This document shows positions 26,605 to 34,375 of a DNA stretch of 64,000 nucleotides, piece after piece. A program made the translations under genes and the position numbers. The DNA lies in NCBI RefSeq assembly GCF_013141915.1, contig NZ_SROX01000004.1:339158-403157 (forward strand), in the 5' to 3' direction. Origin of the DNA: Cupriavidus necator. GTDB lineage: Bacteria > Pseudomonadota > Gammaproteobacteria > Burkholderiales > Burkholderiaceae. How positions within the stretch are numbered: the first letter of the stretch is position 1; each line of letters opens with the position of its first letter. The notes beneath the pieces were generated by a model, which saw nothing but the letters and a program-made list of their open reading frames with translations, had not been told where the DNA came from and searched no databases.

Positions 26605-26642
26605 CAAAAAAACAGCCCGCCGCGGCGGGGTGCGGGCGGGCT
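26605..26642 (-). terminator. Hairpin with a T-tract on the minus strand
   Basis: CAGCCCGCC pairs with GGGCGGGCTG across a GC-rich loop, with A7 on the + strand at one end. It reads as a terminator leftward, although no minus-strand gene ends here; on the + strand it may still slow readthrough from the cupin gene. Confidence 0.5.
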
Positions 26643-26860
26643 GGTGAGTACAGCCAGCCCAGTCTACGTGCACCTGCGTGGGGGCCATGCCCGGAGCATC
26701 CCCGTATCCCGGCGCCTTTTCAGATTTCCGGCCCGCGCCGGTCACATTGCCAATACCGCGGACTGCGCCTCAAAAGACACCAGAGTTGTCAGACGGTCAC
26801 CGATACCGGCCGCCGTAAGCAGCGTGGAGACTGGGGCATCTTCCACCACGGAGGTGCGCC

Positions 26861-27085
26861 ATGCCTGCCAAGAACATCCACGTCGTACCGCTCGACAACG
26901 GCTGGGCCATTGAATCCGAAGACGGCGCCGGCGGGCGCCAGCTGTATGCGACGCAAGAAGACGCGATCGCCGCGGGCACCGAGAAAGCCCGGCAGCTCCA
27001 TGCAGAACTGCTCGTCCACGGCCGCGACGGCCGCATCCGGATGCGCAACAGCTTTGGCAATGATCCTCGCGATATCCCGGGCTGA
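26861..27085 (+). CDS. DUF2188 family protein
   Basis: A 74-residue protein with the DUF2188 pattern: NIHVVPLDNGWAIESEDGAG, a YATQEDAIAAGTEKARQ helix, then ELLVHGRDGRIRMRNSFGND. These small proteins adopt a beta-beta-alpha-beta fold; function is unknown. GGAGG lies 7 bases before the ATG. Confidence 0.8.
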   Translation: MPAKNIHVVPLDNGWAIESEDGAGGRQLYATQEDAIAAGTEKARQLHAELLVHGRDGRIRMRNSFGNDPRDIPG

Positions 27086-27100
27086 CCTGACCACGGCGCG

Positions 27101-27241
27101 TCAGGCACCGCTGGTGGGCGGCCCCTCCACGCGCGCACGCGTCGCGTAATAGGCAAGCACCAGCGATGCGGTCAGTGCCAGGCCGGCTACTGCCAAGGCG
27201 ATGCATGTGGTGCCGACGATCCCGTTGCCCTTGTCCGTCAT
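27101..27241 (-). CDS. Small single-span membrane protein
   Basis: A 46-residue protein (MTDKGNGIVG then TTCIALAVAGLALTASLVLA) with one predicted membrane helix. GAGGCGG precedes the ATG. Function unknown. Confidence 0.5.
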   Translation of the reverse strand: MTDKGNGIVGTTCIALAVAGLALTASLVLAYYATRARVEGPPTSGA

Positions 27242-27373
27242 TGCCGCCTCCGTCGCGATGACAGGACGCGATGTCCTGTCGTGGGTGAAATCCACTGTAG
27301 CCACCACTATAGGTGCAACGGGCTGAATCGAAAAACAGCGACGCGCGGCAGCATGCAAAAGCGCGCATGAAAA

Positions 27374-27408
27374 TAAAAAAACCCGCTTGGCAATTCACCA
27401 AGCGGGTT
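27374..27408 (-). terminator. Terminator downstream of tRNA-Pro
   Basis: AACCCGCTTGG and CCAAGCGGGTT form an 11-base stem; read on the minus strand it is followed by seven T residues. It lies 9 bases past the tRNA-Pro 3' end, as expected for the original tRNA transcript. Confidence 0.85.
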
Positions 27409-27416
27409 TCTTTGTC

Positions 27417-27466
<50 letters not shown>

Positions 27467-27826
27467 ATAGAAAATTCCCCGCGCGCCCAGTGCTGACAAG
27501 GGCTGGCTGGCGGCGCATCCAAATTCGCGCTCAAAGATTAGGCACGGCGCCATGCGGGTTTCCGGGCGATTGGCGCGCGGTGTTTGGATGAATTGGATGC
27601 CCCTACTTGGGTGCCGCCAGGCTGCGGATAGGGGGATTCGAACCCCCGCAATTGCCCGTAGACACTGGCTTTGCGGGAGGAGGTTGCGACAATCTTCCGA
27701 TTCCGCCCGCTTACCGCATCGTCTACCGGGCTTACCAGTTTGCCTACGCTTAGGCCTTCTGGACCACAAAATGGCTACGCAAGTTCGTCGCGCTACAATG
27801 CCCGCTGCATGTAACAGAAGCGACAC
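27467..27826. other. Prophage left-end non-coding region
   Basis: 360 bases between the attachment site and the acyltransferase. It holds the tRNA-like structured element described separately and, at 27794-27799, a TACAAT that could be the -10 of the acyltransferase promoter (no clear -35). No protein gene is supported. Confidence 0.5.
27627..27757 (-). ncRNA. tRNA-like structured RNA, possibly a degenerate tRNA
   Basis: Read on the minus strand, this stretch has a D-arm-like GGC-AAACTGGTAA-GCC near its 5' end, a strong T-arm GGGGG-TTCGAAT-CCCCC near its 3' end, and in between two nested helices (GCCCGGTAGAC with GTCTACGGGC, one bulge, and GCGGG with CCCGC). The 3' TATCCGC does not pair well with the 5' GCGTAGG, there is no clear anticodon arm and no CCA. 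It may be a decayed tRNA or an independent phage RNA. Confidence 0.35.
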
Positions 27827-29020
27827 ATGACATACGAAGAACAATCATGGGGCATCGCGCTGGGCATCGTGCTGGTTGGCATGGCTGTCTGCTGGGCGCT
27901 GGCGCGTATCAACTTCCTGCCCCACCTCAGCGGCCCGCAGAACCGCTACAAGACTATCGACGGGCTCCGCGGCCTGGCTGCATTCGCGGTGGTAGCCAAC
28001 CACGCGCCCTTCGCTCTCGGCAATGCCGGCATGCCTGTCACCCAGTTCGGCGTGATGGGCCACGTCTACGGGAATATGGGCTCGCTCGGCGTGCAGATCT
28101 TCTTCTGCATCACCGGCTTCCTGTTCTTCGACCGGGCCATACAGAAGCGCGGGCAGATCGACTGGGCCGACTTCTACGGCGCGCGCATCCGCCGGCTGGC
28201 CCCGCTCTATCTGTTCGTGGCCGCCATCGTGGCAGCGCTGTCGATCCGCATTGCCGGCGCATCGCTTGACTGGACGGTGCCAAAGACTGGCCTGGACCTC
28301 GCCTCGATCTTCGCCTTCGGCTTCCTCGGCAGCCCGGCCAAGATCGGCGCGTTCGACACGACGCCGCTGAACACGGTGATCTGGACGCTTGCCTATGAGT
28401 GGCGGTTTTATTTCTTCTTCCCGTTCCTGGCCTATCTAGTGACGGGACGCGTGCGAGCGAGCATTGCGCTGGCGATCGCCCTCGGCTTCATGGTGCTGGA
28501 TTTCGCCACGTCTGATTCGGTGATGTGGCCCTACTTCCTGACCGGGCTGGCCGGCGCGTACCTGCATAACCGGGATCTGCGCATGCCGGCGTGGCTGGGC
28601 GGCCTGCTGCTGGCGGTGTCGCTGGTACTGGCAATCTACCTGCCGCTGCCGCTGTACGGCTGGGAGCGCTACGGGATCGTGACGGCAGGGTTCCTCGCCG
28701 CGGTCATGGGACGGCCGGCGTTCGTCGCCGTGCCGGCGCTGCGGTATCTGGGAGAAATCAGCTACAGCGTGTACCTGCTGCACCTGCCGGTGCTGTTCGT
28801 GGTGTCGCGGCTGCTGATGAAGGTGTACCCGAACGGGGTGAGCTACGGTGTGTATCTGGCCCAGCTCGCCGTAGGCGTCGCGCTGGTGGCGGTTGTGTCT
28901 GCGTTCACCTACCGCTTCATCGAGCACCCTTTCCTGGCGAAGAGATTGCGTCGATCAGCGCCTGATGCCGGTCCCGGCACTCGCCGCCCTGACGCTGCAG
29001 GTCAAGAGCGAACTGCCTGA
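27827..29020 (+). CDS. Acyltransferase 3 family membrane protein (lysogenic-conversion candidate)
   Basis: A 397-residue inner-membrane protein with about ten membrane spans and the family start NRYKTIDGLRGLAAFAVVAN-H; conserved His, Arg and Asp/Glu residues of this family sit in the first 120 residues. Relatives such as OafA and phage SF6 Oac O-acetylate lipopolysaccharide or other cell-surface sugars. It is the only + strand gene in the late half of the prophage and lies at its very end, a typical moron position; a likely role is altering the host surface and excluding related phages (inference). Its last 104 bases overlap the antisense Rz1 gene. Confidence 0.85.
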   Translation: MTYEEQSWGIALGIVLVGMAVCWALARINFLPHLSGPQNRYKTIDGLRGLAAFAVVANHAPFALGNAGMPVTQFGVMGHVYGNMGSLGVQIFFCITGFLFFDRAIQKRGQIDWADFYGARIRRLAPLYLFVAAIVAALSIRIAGASLDWTVPKTGLDLASIFAFGFLGSPAKIGAFDTTPLNTVIWTLAYEWRFYFFFPFLAYLVTGRVRASIALAIALGFMVLDFATSDSVMWPYFLTGLAGAYLHNRDLRMPAWLGGLLLAVSLVLAIYLPLPLYGWERYGIVTAGFLAAVMGRPAFVAVPALRYLGEISYSVYLLHLPVLFVVSRLLMKVYPNGVSYGVYLAQLAVGVALVAVVSAFTYRFIEHPFLAKRLRRSAPDAGPGTRRPDAAGQERTA

Positions 29021-29156
29021 GATCAGCGAGCGTCAGCCCCGTCGGCGCTTCGAGCACGGGCGGGCACGGCTGTGCCGTTGGCAACCGCGGCGTTGTCGCG
29101 GTAGATGCGCATCCAGTCATCACCAGTGCGGCAGTCAGGAATGTCAGGCGTCGCAT
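28917..29156 (-). CDS. Outer-membrane spanin lipoprotein, Rz1-like
   Basis: A 79-residue lipoprotein. The signal sequence MRRLTFLTAALVMTGC contains the lipobox LVMTGC with Cys16 as the acylation site, and the mature part is proline-rich (TTPRLPTAQPCPPVLEAP), as in Rz1. It begins inside the Rz gene in another frame and runs 106 bases past its end, the partly nested layout seen in many phages. With Rz it should fuse inner and outer membranes at lysis. Confidence 0.85.
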   Translation of the reverse strand: MRRLTFLTAALVMTGCASTATTPRLPTAQPCPPVLEAPTGLTLADLRQFALDLQRQGGECRDRHQALIDAISSPGKGAR

Positions 29157-29394
29157 GCTTGGCGGCCTCCACGGTCTTGGTGATGGTGCGGTACTCGATC
29201 TGCTTCTTGTCCCGCGCTTCGAGGTACAGGCTGTAGGCGGCGTCGGCGTTGTCGTGCCACGCCTGAATGTCCTTCTGCGCGGCGGCCCGCTCCACCGCCT
29301 TGCCGTCCGACCTGCCCTTCAGGTAGCCGCCGCCTGCCGCCACGCCCAGCACGATCAGGAATGCCAGCCAGAGGCGCGGGTCGAGGATGCTCAT
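29023..29394 (-). CDS. Inner-membrane spanin, Rz-like
   Basis: A 123-residue protein with one N-terminal membrane anchor (LWLAFLIVLGVAAGGGYLKG) and a long helical periplasmic part (AVERAAAQKDIQAWHDNADA). Size, topology and position after the endolysin fit the i-spanin. Its ATG overlaps the endolysin stop (ATGA), and Rz1 is nested in it. Confidence 0.82.
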   Translation of the reverse strand: MSILDPRLWLAFLIVLGVAAGGGYLKGRSDGKAVERAAAQKDIQAWHDNADAAYSLYLEARDKKQIEYRTITKTVEAAKHATPDIPDCRTGDDWMRIYRDNAAVANGTAVPARARSADGADAR

Positions 29395-29870
29395 ACCAGC
29401 GTGCCCCCGGCTTTCACGAACTGCTCGCGCAGGTCGTCCAACTTGTGCTCGTACTGGCCGTAGCCAGCGCCGGGCAGGCTGGCCCAGATGTTCCGGCACT
29501 TCGCCACGGCGTCGTCGAAGCGGCCGACCTTGATGTCCTGCAGCGCGCGCTGCTCCCGAATCATCTGGATGGCGATCTTGTCCTGGCTGATCGGCGTGAA
29601 GTCGGGCAGCCGGAGCAGGCGCTTGTAGGCGTTGTAGTACCGGGCCAGCAGCTGGTACCGGCCGGCGGCCGTGCTGATCACCTTCCACTTCGGGATCCAC
29701 ACCTTCTCGCGGGGATGGTCCGAGTAGTCGGAGAACAGCGTGCCGCCGACGATCACGTTGTAGCCGTCATCCGATCCAGCGATGCGGGACGTGAATTCCG
29801 ACCAGGCCAGCACGTCGAGGAAGGCGCAGACGTTCTTCCCGCCAGCTTCGTCAGGGCTGATACGCGCCAT
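29391..29870 (-). CDS. Endolysin, lambda R-type lytic transglycosylase
   Basis: A 159-residue peptidoglycan-degrading enzyme. The core closely follows lambda R: AFLDVLAWSEFTSRIAGSDD, YSDHPREK, STAAGRYQLLARYY, and CSNIWASLPGAGYGQYEHK-like ending (RNIWASLPGAGYGQYEHK). The catalytic Glu is in LAWSEFT. No signal peptide is present, so it needs the holin. Start and stop overlap the holin (TAATG) and Rz (ATGA). Confidence 0.93.
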   Translation of the reverse strand: MARISPDEAGGKNVCAFLDVLAWSEFTSRIAGSDDGYNVIVGGTLFSDYSDHPREKVWIPKWKVISTAAGRYQLLARYYNAYKRLLRLPDFTPISQDKIAIQMIREQRALQDIKVGRFDDAVAKCRNIWASLPGAGYGQYEHKLDDLREQFVKAGGTLV

Positions 29871-30250
29871 TACAGCCTCTGCTTCACGTCGTCGACCACC
29901 TCGTCGATGCCGGCCGTCTGCTTCTTGGCGATGTAGTTGAACACCCAGCGAACCACCGCCCATGCGGGCAGTCCGCAGGCGAACACAATGCCAATCAGCG
30001 CCACCATGCCGACATAGTCAGTCGCCCACGCATGCAGGCCGAAGTGCTGCACCACCGCGGCGCCGCCGCAGACTGAGCCCACGACCGTCGAGGTCAGGCC
30101 TACGGCCCACTCTCTTGGGCTGCGGGGGGTGGTCATGCACATTACGACCAGGGCTGCGAGGCCGGCCCCGATGGCCGTGCCGCCAGCCAGCCCGATCGCT
30201 GTCTTTCCGCCTGTTGCCATTGCAACTCCACTGCTGATTGGTTCAGCCAT
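29870..30250 (-). CDS. Holin, probable three-span
   Basis: A 126-residue membrane protein with three predicted helices (about 17-38, 48-71 and 82-104) and a charged C-terminal tail (KKQTAGIDEVVDDVKQRL). Its position directly before the endolysin with a one-base TAATG overlap supports the holin call; it would form the inner-membrane lesions that release the endolysin. Confidence 0.75.
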   Translation of the reverse strand: MAEPISSGVAMATGGKTAIGLAGGTAIGAGLAALVVMCMTTPRSPREWAVGLTSTVVGSVCGGAAVVQHFGLHAWATDYVGMVALIGIVFACGLPAWAVVRWVFNYIAKKQTAGIDEVVDDVKQRL

Positions 30251-30278
30251 GTTGGACCCCAGTCGTTTCGAGAAATAG

Positions 30279-31592
30279 TTATCGGACGCGGCGAGCGCGG
30301 ATCATGCCGGTCGCGTTGAGCGTGCCGCCGCTATGCGCGACGCCAGCGACGAGATAGACCGTGGTGGTGGCTGACAGCGAGAACCGCTGCACCGGCGCGA
30401 TGCCGGTGAGGCCGAGGCTGGACGTCAGGTTCAGGTTGCCCAGGTTGTTGTAGAGCGGGATCGCCGGGTGCGTGGCCGACGTGCTGCTGACCGATACGTT
30501 GCCGCTGGTCATGGTGTCGCCAACGCCAGTCGCAAAGAACACCGTCCCTGTCACATCCCAATCGCCGGCCGTCAGGCTGATAGAGGTGATGTTCGTGTTC
30601 ACGCCACTGGTCAGCGCTGTCGGGCCCGCCGTGGCTGTGACGTATTCACCCACGCTGCCGGCATTGGCGCTGTCGTTCGTGGTGGTGCCAACGATGCCTG
30701 TGGTCGACGACGGGGTAATTGTGCTGGAGAAGGTCACCGCCCCGCTGTAGGTGTGCGCGCCAGCGAAAGTGCCGGACATCGTCGCGCCGCTGATCGTCTT
30801 GTTCGTCAGCGTGTCGGTGGTGGCGCGGCCGACCAGCGTGTCGGTGCTGGTGGGCAGCGTCAGCGTGCCGGTGTTGGTGATGCTGGAAATTACCGGCGTG
30901 GTCAGCGTGGGAGACGTGCCGAACACCAGCGCGCCGGAGCCGGTCTCGTTGGAGATCACGGTGGCGAGCTGCGCCGAGGTGGTCGAGGCGAACTGGCCGA
31001 GGTTGCCGGTGGTGCTGGCCGGGTTGGCGAGGTTGGCGCTGTCCCAGGGGGTGGCACTGCCGAAAACCGGGCGGGCGCTGAAGGTCGTGATGCCGGTGGA
31101 TCGGGTGATGGTTAGAGGCGTGGAAAGGAGGGTGCCAGAATCATCATATGCGGCGATTTCCAGATTTGAACCCGCATTGCTACCGCTCTCTGCAACTCCA
31201 TTGGAGCTAAACCACCAACGATCAAGGCCAGCTTTCCTAAGGCGCAACGTGGAGCGTTGCCCGACGATGGCATTAATGATTAACGAACGACCGCCAGAGG
31301 CATTCGAAACCGTCACATCCCCCGTGAACGTCGCCCCCGTCAGCGCAGCGCCCCCCAGATTCGACAGCGCATTCGCAGCGCTCGTCGCACCGGTGCCGCC
31401 GTTCGCGATCGGCAGGGTGCCGGTGATCGAGCCGAGCGACACTGCACCCCACACCGGCGCGCCAGAAGGCCCGGTCGACAGGATGGCTTGCCCGGTGGTC
31501 GATCCGGCGGGATTGATCAGGGACGGCGGTACCGTGGTCGCCGCCAGTGCAAGGGCCGGCAGCAGTGCGAGCGCGGCAAGGAATCGCTTCAT
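30279..31592 (-). CDS. Fibre-like phage protein with an N-terminal signal peptide
   Basis: A 437-residue Ser/Thr/Gly-rich protein. The first ~20 residues, MKRFLAALALLPALALA, are a classic Sec signal, unusual for a virion protein. The body has beta-rich repeats typical of phage tail fibres and collar proteins: GSITGTLPIANGGTGATSAA and the LPTSTDTLVGRATTDTLTNK type segment. It follows the tailspike gene after 15 bases. It may be a secondary fibre or an exported host-surface protein; which cannot be told. An alternative start at 31604 has no ribosome site. Confidence 0.65.
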   Translation of the reverse strand: MKRFLAALALLPALALAATTVPPSLINPAGSTTGQAILSTGPSGAPVWGAVSLGSITGTLPIANGGTGATSAANALSNLGGAALTGATFTGDVTVSNASGGRSLIINAIVGQRSTLRLRKAGLDRWWFSSNGVAESGSNAGSNLEIAAYDDSGTLLSTPLTITRSTGITTFSARPVFGSATPWDSANLANPASTTGNLGQFASTTSAQLATVISNETGSGALVFGTSPTLTTPVISSITNTGTLTLPTSTDTLVGRATTDTLTNKTISGATMSGTFAGAHTYSGAVTFSSTITPSSTTGIVGTTTNDSANAGSVGEYVTATAGPTALTSGVNTNITSISLTAGDWDVTGTVFFATGVGDTMTSGNVSVSSTSATHPAIPLYNNLGNLNLTSSLGLTGIAPVQRFSLSATTTVYLVAGVAHSGGTLNATGMIRARRVR

Positions 31593-31607
31593 CGTTTTCC
31601 CCATGGA

Positions 31608-34247
31608 TTAGTTCAGTGCAACCCAGTCAGAAGCACCAGTGCCGGTGTTCTTGGACTTGTACCAACGGTTGTTGGTCGAATCGAGCAGCTCTTCGCCAAC
31701 GTAGATTGCGTTGACAGTAGGTGCGCCGAGCGTGCTGCGAAAGCCGTTCTGCCCACGCTCTTTCCAGACGCCAGGAGAGCCGGCAGAAGTGCACACCCAC
31801 CCTTCCGGCGAGCCGTCCACCGGGGCGTCGTTCTTGAAGAAGTCGCCCAGTACGCCGGTGACGAACGACGCCAACGAGAACTGCGGATTGGCGTTGATAC
31901 CGACTTCCAGATACCGCGCACCAAAACGCGCGCCAGGCGCGTGGTTGTAGAACTGCGTGTAGCTGTTTGCCGTGTAGGTGTTGTCGCGCTCGACGAAACC
32001 GATGCAGCCTTGCACGTCCCATGCGAACGCGATGGGCGCGCCTACCTTGCCGGTCATGTCGTTGCCGGTGGCCTTGAAGTTGTCGCCGTCCACGCGCACG
32101 TAGCCGTTCTTGACCGTGTTGTTGGCGAACACCGTGCCCTTGCCGCCGGGGCGGACAAGGATGCCGCTGTCGTTCAGATCGAAGCGGTTTCCTTCGAATA
32201 CAACACCGACACGCGTGGTCGCCATCTGCGGGCCATATGCGTCGACGGCAACGCAGTCCTTGAAGACAAGCCCAGGAATGTCCGCACCGCTCCAGCCGCT
32301 GACGTAGTAGTCGGAAATGACTGGCCCTCCGCCGTAGAAGTGCATACCGACAACGCTGCAGTTGTCGTTGCCGTAGAACAGGTCCGACGTGAACAGGATG
32401 TGGGAACTCACCCGCTCCACCTGGTTGTTCGAATAGCCACCAATCATCTGCACCTTCGAGCCCTGGTTTATCTCGTAGCAAATGCCGCCACCGTTGAGGC
32501 GGTTGTTCTCGAACACAGTGGGCCCGGCATTGTTCACGCTGGTGAAGCGCGAGACGCGGCCGATAGGGTTGATCGCATCGCAGTTGACGGCCTTGCAATT
32601 GGTCGAGTTGTCGGAGAACGCGACATCCTCGTTCGAGGTGTTCCAGCTGCGGCCGGTCTGCTCGAGGCGAGCATTCAGCATCTGGATGTTGTCACCGTTG
32701 CGCACGATGATGGAGTAGTTGCAGATCTGGTACGACCGTTGCCTGTCCACCACGATGTTCTTGTTCTGCAGGCCGTTGAACGCATCGGCCATCAGCGCAG
32801 AGCGGCAGGCCTCAAAGTTCGGCCGATGGATGTAGATCCCGTCGTTACCCTCGAAGGCGAAGGGGAAGTAGTTCTCGCTGTCGAGATAGGTGCCACCAGC
32901 GATCGACGTATTGCCGCTGACGTTCGGGAAATTCGGTGCCGCGATGGTGATGCCAGAGCACGACTTCAGAAAGAACGCCACCCGCTCGGCGTCGGTGCCG
33001 TTGACCACGATCTTGCTGCCCTCGCGGAACAGCAGCGCCAACTTGCTGCGGCCGGTGATCTGCACCGCGGTCTTGCGCGTGACGTTGAACTTGTCTTTGT
33101 AGGCGACGTTCGTCGACGGGATCAGGTTGTATTGCCGCCCCTCGAAGTCCAGCGTGCCACCGGTCGGCGTCGCAGCAAGTGCCGCGGTGATGGCAGCCGT
33201 GTCGTCGGCTGCGCCCATGCCTGCGCCGAACCAGCAGGCCTTCAGCGTGTCACCGCTGAACTGACGCAACCAGCGGCCGGTACCGGTGTTGGGCTGCACG
33301 ACCGTGCCATCGTTCGGCGTGGCCACGCTCGACGGGTCGAAGCGCCATTCGCCCTGTGCGCCATCGCCAGGCGTGCTGCGACCCAGCATGTAGACATTCA
33401 GGTATTTCGACGTGTCGAGCGCCTTCAGCGCCGTCAGTGTGGTGACCACGCGCGTGAGGGAGTTGCCCCATGCAAGCTGGTCATCACCGACCGTGCCATC
33501 GGCGGGGATCGTCAGAGACAGCGTCGTACCACCGCGCACATAGACGGCGCTCGGGCCGGCAGGGATCGGCGCATTGAAGGTCAGTGTGGTGCCGTTTAGC
33601 GTGTACTGGTCTGGCGCCTGAAACGTGCCATCGAAGAACACCAGGATGTTCGACCGTGAGCCGTAGTCCTGCGACAGAGTCAGCGTTGTAGAAATGCCAG
33701 CCGTATAGTCCACACCCGCCTTGAACCCTGGCGTGCCGCCGATACCAAGCTCGTCGGTCAGGTTTCCGGCACCAACGGTTGGCGGGATCGGAAGATAGGT
33801 GACATTCCCATTTACATCGAAGGCCAGCGCCTTCATCGCCCTGGTGGCGGCATTGGCCAGCGCACCCGATACGTTCTCGTAGAGCGGCAGAATCAGCGCC
33901 TTGCCGAGCCGCGCGGAGAAGTTCTGGCAAAGCATCGTCAGCTTGTCCAGCGCCCGCTCGACGGCCTCCGACGGGAACGGATCATTCGGCGGCAGGTCGG
34001 TCGTCTGCAGCGTATCGGGACTGCGCAGCAGCACGATCTGCGCACCGATGGATGGCGCGACAGAGAATGTCACGGTGCCGCCTGATTCGACGCCGGCGCC
34101 CGTCACGGTGTAGCCGGTGGGGACAATGGCACCGTTGACATAGACCTCGATGTCGGTGCCCAGCAGGAAGTAATACGGGAAGGGGAAGGCGACGGTGGTG
34201 CCGTCACCGACGTACGGTGCTTGCGAAGTGGTGGTGGTTACCGTCAT
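31608..34247 (-). CDS. Tailspike protein with T7-fibre-like head-binding domain
   Basis: An 879-residue receptor-binding protein. The first ~130 residues (APYVGDGTTVAFPFPYYFLL, VLLRSPDTLQTTDLPPND, PSEAVERALDKLTMLCQNF) match the N-terminal attachment domain of T7 gp17-type fibres. The central part, from about 350 to 780, reads as a right-handed parallel beta helix (many short N-rich turns), common in depolymerising tailspikes. The C-terminal ~100 residues end in NRWYKSKNTGTGASDWVALN. Its ribosome site lies inside a perfect hairpin. Confidence 0.85.
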   Translation of the reverse strand: MTVTTTTSQAPYVGDGTTVAFPFPYYFLLGTDIEVYVNGAIVPTGYTVTGAGVESGGTVTFSVAPSIGAQIVLLRSPDTLQTTDLPPNDPFPSEAVERALDKLTMLCQNFSARLGKALILPLYENVSGALANAATRAMKALAFDVNGNVTYLPIPPTVGAGNLTDELGIGGTPGFKAGVDYTAGISTTLTLSQDYGSRSNILVFFDGTFQAPDQYTLNGTTLTFNAPIPAGPSAVYVRGGTTLSLTIPADGTVGDDQLAWGNSLTRVVTTLTALKALDTSKYLNVYMLGRSTPGDGAQGEWRFDPSSVATPNDGTVVQPNTGTGRWLRQFSGDTLKACWFGAGMGAADDTAAITAALAATPTGGTLDFEGRQYNLIPSTNVAYKDKFNVTRKTAVQITGRSKLALLFREGSKIVVNGTDAERVAFFLKSCSGITIAAPNFPNVSGNTSIAGGTYLDSENYFPFAFEGNDGIYIHRPNFEACRSALMADAFNGLQNKNIVVDRQRSYQICNYSIIVRNGDNIQMLNARLEQTGRSWNTSNEDVAFSDNSTNCKAVNCDAINPIGRVSRFTSVNNAGPTVFENNRLNGGGICYEINQGSKVQMIGGYSNNQVERVSSHILFTSDLFYGNDNCSVVGMHFYGGGPVISDYYVSGWSGADIPGLVFKDCVAVDAYGPQMATTRVGVVFEGNRFDLNDSGILVRPGGKGTVFANNTVKNGYVRVDGDNFKATGNDMTGKVGAPIAFAWDVQGCIGFVERDNTYTANSYTQFYNHAPGARFGARYLEVGINANPQFSLASFVTGVLGDFFKNDAPVDGSPEGWVCTSAGSPGVWKERGQNGFRSTLGAPTVNAIYVGEELLDSTNNRWYKSKNTGTGASDWVALN

Positions 34248-34375
34248 GGTGCCCTCGGAGTGGATCTCCGAGGGGCGGCATATTCACGCGCGGCAGGTCA
34301 TGGCCTACCCGCTTCTGTATGCGCAGAAGATAGCCCTTTTGCCATGACGGCACATACGAGAAACCAGCACGAGAT
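34248..34375 (-). promoter_or_regulatory. Structured leader of the tailspike gene
   Basis: In 128 bases there are three helices on the transcribed strand: GTCATGGC/GCCATGAC (34297-34304 with 34341-34348), nested CTTCTG/CAGAAG (34312-34329), and CCTCGGAG/CTCCGAGG (34253-34273) whose 3' arm contains the GAGG ribosome site 5 bases from the ATG. There is no T-tract, so this is not a simple terminator; an RNase processing site or a translational switch is more likely. Confidence 0.55.

Noticed and set aside
31488..33599. 703-residue + strand ORF opposite the tailspike
   Set aside because: Composition of a shadow frame; no ribosome site and no recognisable motif.
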